This document shows positions 1 to 6,457 of a stretch of 33,053 nucleotides of DNA, in pieces (within the stretch, counting starts at the first letter, position 1; each line of letters starts with the position of its first letter). The stretch is taken from assembly GCA_017937865.1 (NCBI GenBank), contig JAGBCU010000020.1:1-33053 (forward strand), in the 5' to 3' direction. The notes below the pieces were generated by a model. It did no database searches, was not told the origin of the DNA, and saw only the letters and a program-made list of their open reading frames with translations. Made by a program: the position numbers and the translations under genes. The stretch comes from Clostridia bacterium (GTDB lineage Bacteria; Bacillota; Clostridia; Oscillospirales; Acutalibacteraceae).

Positions 1-348
1 GTCTGTTAGCCATTAATATATCAAAGAACGGTCCCCCTCCCTATGCTTCGCACAGGGAGGCAAGGCTATCGCAAATATTTAAGTTTTACTTCTTGCAAAG
101 CTTTCTGGCATCTGGCATCTTTATAATTGCAACGCAGTTCCGAAATTTGCCACTTGCCATTTCCCATTTGCCATTTTGTGAAGCCTCCGGCATCTGGCAT
201 CTACACTTTGCATTTTGCATTTATAATCGGCGAAGCCCCTTAATTTGCCACTTGCCATTTCCAATTTGCCATTTTACAAAGCTTTCCGGCATCCGGTGAC
301 TTCATTTCGCACTTCGCATTTATAATTGCGTCGCAGACCCTTAATTAT
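1..348. repeat. Intergenic repeat mosaic (inverted-end element remnant plus heptamer blocks)
   Basis: No credible gene. Bases 25-75 match the right end of the element at 9000-9075: AAAGAACGGTCCCCC, then a small hairpin (CCTCCCT/AGGGAGG), then GGCTATCGC. From about 104 to 330 the sequence is built of 7-base units such as TTTGCCA, CTTGCCA, TTTCCCA and TGGCATC, in two successive copies, mixed with TTTGCAT and TTCGCAC units. It ends with GTCGCAGACCCTTAATT near 328-344, the same end sequence found at 9108-9122. Short open frames here are translations of the repeat. Confidence 0.8.
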
Positions 349-1401
349 TCAATATTCATTAGCGAGTGAAGTGAGCACCGGGCATCCCGGGTCAGCTTTA
401 TTAAAATCACCGAAAATTGCGTAGCTTTGGCATTTTGCACCGCCTTTACAGTGAGCCGAGTATTTACAAGTCATACATTCCTCGGGCACGGTGCAGTTTC
501 TTAAAGAAAGGAAGGTTTCATTTTTGAAATAAATTTCCGAAAGATTAGAATCGAAAATATTACCGCAGATAATCGGCATTCGTCGGCATGGCATTATATT
601 GCCGAATTCGTCAACGGTAATAAGGCTGTTTCCTGCACTGCAGGAATAGTAGCAGCCGTCTGAATCTAAAAACTGCAAAGCACGGTTCATTGTAACGGTT
701 GTTTTCTTGAAAAATGCTTTCGTAAATACGTTCCCTTGAGCTTTTTTAAGAGTATCCCGATAGCTGTAAAAATCATCAGCGGTAATTAAAAGCTTTTCAA
801 GCTCTTTTCCGTTACCTATGGGAACAAGTCTGTCGGACCAGAGCTTTGTAATGCCTCTTTTGCGACATTCCCTTGCAACTAAAGGAAGATATTTATAATT
901 TTCCTTATTCGCAGTAAAGCTGATATAAGTTCTGATTCCGTTTTTTTCAAGATAACGGGCTGTTTTTAAAACTCTGTCGTAATCTCCCTTTGCCCTTAAG
1001 GAGTCGTGCATTTCTCGGTTGCCGTCAATACTCAATTGAATAAAAGAAACCTCGGTTTCCTTAAGGATTTTTATAGTTTCATCGTCTATAAACGAGCCGT
1101 TAGATAAAATACCGTATGAAAAATAAGCCTTATTTTCACCTAAATATTTTAATATTTCTTTTATATCGTTTCTGAAAAAAGGCTCACCACCGGTAATATT
1201 GACGTGAGCCTTTTTCTTTATTTGATTTACTTTATTGTATTGAAGCCGAAGAATTTTGAATTGCTCTATTACGTTTACAATATCTTCATAAGAAAGCGTT
1301 TCAACGTCACCTTCAGTACGGTAGCAATGCTTACATCTGAGGTTGCATCTTCCCGTAATATGAAATTGCAAAAGAAGTCTGTTTGCGGTGTCGTAAATCA
1401 T
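349..1401 (-). CDS. Radical SAM/SPASM domain protein, putative peptide-modifying enzyme
   Basis: A 350-residue radical SAM enzyme. The 4Fe-4S/SAM motif CxxxCxxC is C19, C23 and C26 (CNLRCKHC), followed by a GGEP motif typical of the family. The last ~100 residues are Cys-rich in a SPASM-like pattern (CSAGN..., MPCRR, then ECMTCKYSAHCKGGAKC and a final PGCP), suggesting two auxiliary Fe-S clusters. SPASM enzymes commonly modify ribosomally made peptides (thioether or C-C links) or act as sulfatase maturases. No sulfatase is nearby. The gene directly follows the Cys-tail protein, with 2 bases between stop and start, and its only visible ribosome site (GGTGA) lies in the last codons of that gene, so translation is probably coupled. 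The natural inference is that it acts on that tail. The C-terminal residues SLANEY and the stop lie inside a dispersed repeat. The family call is firm; the substrate is inferred. Confidence 0.88.
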   Translation of the reverse strand: MIYDTANRLLLQFHITGRCNLRCKHCYRTEGDVETLSYEDIVNVIEQFKILRLQYNKVNQIKKKAHVNITGGEPFFRNDIKEILKYLGENKAYFSYGILSNGSFIDDETIKILKETEVSFIQLSIDGNREMHDSLRAKGDYDRVLKTARYLEKNGIRTYISFTANKENYKYLPLVARECRKRGITKLWSDRLVPIGNGKELEKLLITADDFYSYRDTLKKAQGNVFTKAFFKKTTVTMNRALQFLDSDGCYYSCSAGNSLITVDEFGNIMPCRRMPIICGNIFDSNLSEIYFKNETFLSLRNCTVPEECMTCKYSAHCKGGAKCQSYAIFGDFNKADPGCPVLTSLANEY

Positions 1402-1403
1402 TA

Positions 1404-2666
1404 TTAATCACCGCAACCGCCACAACCGCCACAGCCGCCACAGCCACTGCAACCGCCACAGCTACTGCAACCACTACAGCTGCCGCAACCACAGCTGCTA
1501 CAGCTTGCACCTGAACCTGATGATGAAGCCGCTTTGATAGCAACCATAGCAGCAAAAACAGAAGCGACAACAGGAATATCATTTTTTGTGTTTTTACAAT
1601 TGGTAGCAATAGCTTCCTCTGTTTTCTTGTCTACAAATATGTATGCCGTGAGTATATCATTTGCTTCTTCAGGCGTGAATTTCTTTGTAAATACAACAGA
1701 ATTAAGATATTCATCAGGCTTTTTGTAATCAGCCTTTTTCTTTTCTAAAATTTTATCTGTAATTAAAGTTTTAGTATAATCTCCCCAAACTAATCCGCCC
1801 ATAATATAAAGATAATATAAGGGGCCGCCGATGAAAAGAAGAAGAGCAAGGAATATAACTGCTTTTCCCCACATAACACCCATTATAAATTTTAAAATTG
1901 CGGGTAGGAGAAGAATAAGATAACTGATTAAAGCCATAGTATAGAAATTTTTGTCAAGCTTTTTAGCAAGGTCAGTTATTTGTTTTACTTCATTACTCTG
2001 AAAAGAAATATCAATCTTTACATTTTTTACAATATCCTCAACAGATACGTATTCTTTATCTTTTTTGTTTGCTTGAATAAACTCTATTACCTTTGCAGTT
2101 AAGGGATAACTTGAAGAATATGTTTTAAGCTGTTCCTCGGTCATAGAGGGGTTTACTGCAAGGCAAGGTACGGTTAAATAGGGGCCTGGCTCAATAACAA
2201 TCTTCTCTTTTCCGGGCTCTTTTTCATCAGGCTCTGTATGATATTTAACAGGTTCACCGGGGTTGTAAAGCAAAACCTTGTCAAGTCTTGCCTTGAGAAT
2301 AAAGTAGCCTGTGATGTATTGCTTCTCAGCAAGAGCGTTTTTAGTTTTAAAATACAAAAGCTCAAATGAAGAAAAATCTTTATTTTTTATACTCTCATAT
2401 AATTGATTACATAACGGCTCTGCATATTTTTTTTGCAGTTTATAAAAAATAACAGCCGAAATTATAGCTACGGCAATAACGTAAACCAAAAAATATTTAC
2501 CCGGTATATCGTAAAGCAAATCAAAGTCATCGGTTATTGTAAGTATAAGACCGACAACGGTTGCAACAACGCCGATATTTAAATATTTATGCTCTTTTAA
2601 AATAGTAAAAAATCTCTTAATCTTTAAAATTGCTTTGTTTTTCTTTCTATTAGTATTTTTACTCAT
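1404..2666 (-). CDS. Four-TM membrane protein with Cys/Gly/Ser-rich C-terminal tail (putative rSAM substrate)
   Basis: Start set at the second ATG (2666), 5-8 bases after AGGGGT; the upstream ATG at 2672 is too close to it. The product is 420 residues: basic N-terminus, hydrophobic segments at about 29-45 and 58-76, a soluble middle region (77-240), two more hydrophobic segments (243-263, 269-290), a second soluble part, a short hydrophobic stretch (364-380), then a 40-residue tail made only of Ser, Gly, Cys, one Ala and a final Asp. The tail has 11 cysteines (389, 392, 394, 397, 400, 403, 406, 409, 412, 415, 418); from 394 on they are exactly three residues apart. No family was recognised for the body. 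Membrane proteins with Gly/Cys-rich ends are known near radical SAM genes, but whether this belongs to a named family cannot be tested here. It could also be a metal-binding or structural tail that is not modified. Confidence 0.85.
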   Translation of the reverse strand: MSKNTNRKKNKAILKIKRFFTILKEHKYLNIGVVATVVGLILTITDDFDLLYDIPGKYFLVYVIAVAIISAVIFYKLQKKYAEPLCNQLYESIKNKDFSSFELLYFKTKNALAEKQYITGYFILKARLDKVLLYNPGEPVKYHTEPDEKEPGKEKIVIEPGPYLTVPCLAVNPSMTEEQLKTYSSSYPLTAKVIEFIQANKKDKEYVSVEDIVKNVKIDISFQSNEVKQITDLAKKLDKNFYTMALISYLILLLPAILKFIMGVMWGKAVIFLALLLFIGGPLYYLYIMGGLVWGDYTKTLITDKILEKKKADYKKPDEYLNSVVFTKKFTPEEANDILTAYIFVDKKTEEAIATNCKNTKNDIPVVASVFAAMVAIKAASSSGSGASCSSCGCGSCSGCSSCGGCSGCGGCGGCGGCGD

Positions 2667-2757
2667 AATCATACCCCTATATTAAAATAAATTATGATAT
2701 AAAGTTTATCACCAATTTAATTTTAAAACAATTCTCTGTAAGAGTACTGTAAAATTA

Positions 2758-3142
2758 AAAGCTCCTTCGAAAATGCGTGTTGTTCTTAGCGGAGAAATTT
2801 TATAAGGGGTATGGGCATAGCCCTGTGCATTTGTAATACAAATGCGAAACTGGCGAAAAAACAGAAGAGAGAGTAATGCGGAAACCAAAGTCCGTAATGC
2901 TCTCTCTTTTCTGCTATTTATTAGTGATATTCTTTGCTGACACAAAGAGTGATATTGTCGCACAGCGACAGTGATATTGAAGCCTTGCGGCTTCAGTGAT
3001 ATTCTATTCGCCCTGAAACTCGCGTAGCGAATATCACTTGGGCGGAGTCCAAATATCACTGCGTAGCAATATCACTCGCCGGAGGCGAATAGAACTGGCG
3101 TGATACTCTTAACGGAGTATCACGCCAAACCAAAGGAGCTTT
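2758..3142. repeat. Hairpin-array element with GTGATATT/AATATCAC spacers
   Basis: Fills most of the 495-base gap. Outer 10-base inverted ends AAAGCTCCTT (2758-2767) and AAGGAGCTTT (3133-3142). Inside: a palindrome GCATTTGTA-A-TACAAATGC (2827-2845); a long hairpin with AGAGAGAG/CTCTCTCT arms (about 2866-2909); then GTGATATT at 2924, 2949, 2971 and 2996, each followed by a different hairpin (CTTTG/CAAAG, GTCGC/GCGAC, GAAGCC/GGCTTC). Midway the spacer becomes its complement, AATATCAC, at 3030, 3052 and 3068, again separated by hairpins (TTGG/CCAA, TGC/GCA, TCGCC/GGCGA). It closes with a 13-bp stem hairpin at 3096-3127. Open frames across it are repeat translations. Confidence 0.82.
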
Positions 3143-3167
3143 ATTAATTAACGGTATTAATATGTAA

Positions 3168-5345
3168 TTAATCCCCTAAAAGACCGTGAGCTCTGCCCAT
3201 CCAGTAGGGAAGAAGATAAATGTAAGGCATAACCGTTCTCATACCGTTAGCACCGTCTGTACCGGGAAGTGCAGCGGCACGGTTAGCAGATTTCTTGTTA
3301 ATTGAAACGAATTCCTCAGCACCTGAATCGCAAACAAATTGATTACCGTCGTAGTTTACGATTAATCTTGAGCTATATTCAACGGGGTATTTAAGCTGAG
3401 GAGCACAGCCTAATTCCTCGGGTGAGTAGTCGATAACGATATCCTTTCTGTAGCTGTTGTAGGTAGGCCATACAACAAGGTCAAGATTCATTTCAGAAAG
3501 AGATTTTGCCGCATTTTCAATGTCGCAGGGCTGATTTGTCAATGCACCGTAAACGATATTAAAGAAGGGTGAACGCTCGATTTTTTCATAATCAAAGTGG
3601 TGAGTAAGACCCATTTTGAAAATTTCCCTCTGAGCTTCGTTTTCTGTGTATGTAATAAGGGGATAAATGTTAGTAAAGTCAAGCTGGTCGTCAATATGAG
3701 CGATATGACAGTCCTCGCATTTATACTGCATACAGTTCATAGCATAGTGATATTTTTCGATAAGCATATCGAAAACCTCGTTATACTTTTCATCACCTGT
3801 TACGTGGTAAGTAGTTTTAAGGAATGAGAGAATTTCAAGAGAATTTGTTCCTCTTTCAAAGAACCAGCGGTCATCATTGTTAAGAAGCTCGGGCTCCCAG
3901 TTTGCCCAGGTTGTAGGCACGCCGTCAACGTCGCAAAGGTGGAAATTGTTTTCGATAATGTGGTCGGTAATCTTTTTAACTACCTCTGCAATTTTCTTTT
4001 TCTCTTTTTTATCGGCAACAAGGTCAAAGTAAAGACCGTATGCAAAATAATGACCTGTCATTTCGTCGCTTGAGGTTTCGCCGAGCCATTCACAATCGGG
4101 GTTATCCTTACAGATATGCCATTCCTCACGGTTACCCTTGCCGAAATCGGGGTCGTCGGAGTATCTTGTAGCTCTTGCGGTAAAGCCTGATTTACCTGTA
4201 ACCTCGGTAAGCTTAATCATAGCCTCAACTGCTCTTTTAGCATTTGCCTTTGCCTCGGGGCTACCCGTTGCTTTATAACGGAAGCACTGACTTGCACAGT
4301 AAAGACCTGTAAAAAGACCGTCGTTATCGGAATTGGGAAGATAGCCTGAATCTAAATCACCGTATTTTCTGAGAATTCTGTCAACGTGATAGCCTTCGTT
4401 TCTCATAAAATATTTTTCGGTTAATTTATCAAAATGCTCTGCCTTTTCAGCGAGAGTCATATATTTATGAGTAATAACGCTTACGCCACGGGGAGTAACT
4501 GCCGCAATTGTACCGTTATCGGATACTGCAAGTTTTGTTACTGTGGGGTGCATAAGCCAGGCACCGTATGAGAAATAAGAAATTTTACCCTCAATAAGAG
4601 TGATAATACCTGTTGTTGTAGCAAAGTATTTCTTACCGTCGGGTGCAAAATACATATCGTTAAAGGAGCCGTCGGGTACTGAATAAAAATCGTTACCGTT
4701 AAACCAATAGTTTTTACCGTCGTAAATGTTAAGACCCTCGTCAGAGCCAACCCATAAATGACCGAGGGCATCTATCTGAAGGCAATTGATTTTTTTGCTC
4801 ATAACCCCTGTGTTATCGGGGAGAAGCTCCGCCCAATGACGACGCTTACCCTTCATTGATAAAAGACCTTCAACAGTTGAGCCAACGTAAACGGTTTCGC
4901 CGTATTTTGTTTTGTTGTTAAGAGCTGCAAGGCAAACTGTTTCGCTTGGAAGCTCTACAACCTGCTCAAATTCGTTATCCTTTAAAAGATATAAATCGTT
5001 TTCGGTAATAAGCCAAAGAGAGCCGTCAAGACCTATAGAGATATCAACAACGGGGCAATCAAAATCAGCAATTTTTTTGATTTTACCCTTTTTTATTTCT
5101 GCAAGAGAATTACCAACTGCTCCGTAAAGCTTGCCTTTTTTAGAGAAAAGCTTTGAAACCCTTCCCGTAAGCTTTTTTACGCTACCGTTATCATATTGGA
5201 AAAGGCTTTCACCGTTTGTTAAATAAAGCACCTCACCCTCAAAAGCAACGTCGCATACGCTTTCGGGATTAATGCCGTTTTCAGCGGTGATAAACTTTTT
5301 ATCGTATTGTTTGAATTCACCGAGGTAAAGAGTTGATTTTTTCAT
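3168..5345 (-). CDS. Propeller-repeat plus alpha/alpha-toroid-like protein, putative carbohydrate-active
   Basis: 725 residues, with a good ribosome site (AGGAGTG) just upstream of the ATG. Residues 1-~300 carry repeated short beta-strand units of the regulator-propeller type (for example INCLQIDALGHLWVGSDEG, then YFAPDGKKYFATTTGI), consistent with a seven-bladed-type propeller. Residues ~310-725 are helix-rich with Trp/Tyr/Asp-rich loops (SDNDGLFTGLYCASQCFRY, DEMTGHYFAYGLYFDLV, WANWEPELLNNDDRWFFERG, ending YLLPYWMGRAHGLLGD), which resembles six-hairpin glycosidase or epimerase folds. No signal peptide or membrane segment is visible, so it is probably cytoplasmic, unlike most propeller sensor kinases; no kinase or response-regulator domain is present. 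It stands alone, with the hairpin array downstream and a divergent PHP gene upstream. The exact enzyme class was not recognised. The product name is a fold-level guess. Confidence 0.72.
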   Translation of the reverse strand: MKKSTLYLGEFKQYDKKFITAENGINPESVCDVAFEGEVLYLTNGESLFQYDNGSVKKLTGRVSKLFSKKGKLYGAVGNSLAEIKKGKIKKIADFDCPVVDISIGLDGSLWLITENDLYLLKDNEFEQVVELPSETVCLAALNNKTKYGETVYVGSTVEGLLSMKGKRRHWAELLPDNTGVMSKKINCLQIDALGHLWVGSDEGLNIYDGKNYWFNGNDFYSVPDGSFNDMYFAPDGKKYFATTTGIITLIEGKISYFSYGAWLMHPTVTKLAVSDNGTIAAVTPRGVSVITHKYMTLAEKAEHFDKLTEKYFMRNEGYHVDRILRKYGDLDSGYLPNSDNDGLFTGLYCASQCFRYKATGSPEAKANAKRAVEAMIKLTEVTGKSGFTARATRYSDDPDFGKGNREEWHICKDNPDCEWLGETSSDEMTGHYFAYGLYFDLVADKKEKKKIAEVVKKITDHIIENNFHLCDVDGVPTTWANWEPELLNNDDRWFFERGTNSLEILSFLKTTYHVTGDEKYNEVFDMLIEKYHYAMNCMQYKCEDCHIAHIDDQLDFTNIYPLITYTENEAQREIFKMGLTHHFDYEKIERSPFFNIVYGALTNQPCDIENAAKSLSEMNLDLVVWPTYNSYRKDIVIDYSPEELGCAPQLKYPVEYSSRLIVNYDGNQFVCDSGAEEFVSINKKSANRAAALPGTDGANGMRTVMPYIYLLPYWMGRAHGLLGD

Positions 5346-5498
5346 AGCTACACTCCTAATTAAATATTCACAGTTGCAATAAGTCTACCATATTTACCGT
5401 TGCTTTTCAAGGCTTGATATAATTAAAAAAATCTTGATTTAATATGGAGTGCAATATAAAATATTATTGTATTAATAATAGATTAAGGCGGTGGAAAA

Positions 5499-6284
5499 TT
5501 GAGATATATTGCAGACCACGATTTTCATATTCATTCAACAGTTTCACCCTGTTGCCACGATGAAAATCAAACCCCCGAGGCTATTTTAGAATATGCAAAG
5601 AAAAACGGCTTTAATAAAATATGCCTTACGAATCATTTGTGGGATGAAAAGGTAAAAAGCGAAGCCGAATGGCACGAAAAACAAAGATTTTCCTGCTTAA
5701 CCTCTGTTTTACCGTTACCTCAGGATGAAAACGTTAAGTTTTTATTCGGCTGCGAGGCTGATATGGACTATAACTACGTTGTGGGCGTAAGTGAAGAAAG
5801 GCTTTCAGAATTTGATTTTATAGTTATACCCACAACCCATATGCATCTTGCAGGGAATACGGTAAGAAAGAAAATAGAAACACCCGAGGAAGCGGCTGAA
5901 ATATGGGTAAAAAGATTTGAAGAGCTTCTTAAAAAGGATTTGCCGTGGCATAAAATCGGAATAGCCCATTTAACCTGCGGTCATATTTTCAAAGGCAGAA
6001 CGCCCGAGGTTATAAGGCTCATTTCTGATGATGTTTTATATAAGCTCTTTGACGGTTGTGCGAAAAAAGGGGTTGGCATAGAGCTTAATATGAAAACAAT
6101 ATCTCTTGGCGAAGAGGATAAAGGTATTTTATTAAGGCCCTACAAAATAGCAAAGGACTGCGGTTGTAAATTTTATCTTGGCAGCGATTCTCATAAAACT
6201 ACGGCACTTATTGACGTAAAAGAAAATTTTGAGGATATTATAACAAGCCTTGATTTAAAAGAAGCCGACAAGCTTGTATTATAG
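5499..6284 (+). CDS. PHP-domain phosphoesterase (histidinol-phosphatase-like)
   Basis: 261 residues with TTG as start, preceded by AAGGCGGTGG; no better ATG exists near the conserved N-terminus. PHP metal-site motifs are in order: DFHIHST (HxH) at the start, CLTNHLWD, FGCEADMDYN, the histidine pair in GIAHLTCGH, and GSDSHKT near the C-terminus. The family comprises trinuclear-metal phosphoesterases, including histidinol phosphatase HisK and several nucleotide or sugar phosphatases. No his genes are adjacent, so the substrate is open. Cys17-Cys18 next to the metal site (SPCCHD) are unusual. No signal peptide, so it is cytoplasmic. It lies divergently from the propeller gene across a 153-base gap. 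Confidence 0.85.
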   Translation: MRYIADHDFHIHSTVSPCCHDENQTPEAILEYAKKNGFNKICLTNHLWDEKVKSEAEWHEKQRFSCLTSVLPLPQDENVKFLFGCEADMDYNYVVGVSEERLSEFDFIVIPTTHMHLAGNTVRKKIETPEEAAEIWVKRFEELLKKDLPWHKIGIAHLTCGHIFKGRTPEVIRLISDDVLYKLFDGCAKKGVGIELNMKTISLGEEDKGILLRPYKIAKDCGCKFYLGSDSHKTTALIDVKENFEDIITSLDLKEADKLVL

Positions 6285-6304
6285 TCAATATATGTTGTTT
6301 TTAT

Positions 6305-6362
6305 CGGTTAATCAGCCACTCCTCACTAAATCGTGAGCAAAACGAACTTTGACGACTGACAA
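6305..6362. repeat. Short fragment of dispersed repeat
   Basis: Contains ACTCCTCACTAAAT, identical to bases 9217-9230, followed by GTGAGCAAAACGAAC, which resembles the GCTCAC...TCGC module of the larger copies. It lies just upstream of the NhaC promoter. Confidence 0.5.
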
Positions 6363-6388
6363 CTAATTTTGACAAAAATATAACATTG

Positions 6389-6417
6389 TTGACAAAATAT
6401 AAAATACAATATACAAT
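6389..6417 (+). promoter_or_regulatory. Sigma-A-type promoter for the NhaC gene
   Basis: TTGACA (6389-6394), a 17-base spacer and TACAAT (6412-6417), 40 bases upstream of the start codon. A second TTGACA at 6369 sits in a near-duplicate of the same AT-rich sequence, so two tandem promoter copies are possible. Confidence 0.7.
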
Positions 6418-6457
6418 TATTCTGTATTTTTTGGTAAATACGGAAAGGATGGTTTTA

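Noticed and set aside
1331..1609. 92-residue Ala/Val-repeat open frame on the minus strand
   Set aside because: It is the shifted frame of the Cys/Gly tail codons and the start of the radical SAM gene, with no ribosome site of its own.
2709..3059. 116-residue open frame across the hairpin array
   Set aside because: It translates the GTGATATT spacers and hairpins; no ribosome site and no protein-like composition.
2924..3091. CRISPR array
   Set aside because: The repeated words are 7-8 bases, flip orientation, and the intervening parts are self-complementary hairpins; no cas genes.
6386..6457. NhaC start at 6386
   Set aside because: Would overlap the TTGACA/TACAAT promoter and ignores the GGAAAGG site before ATG 6458.
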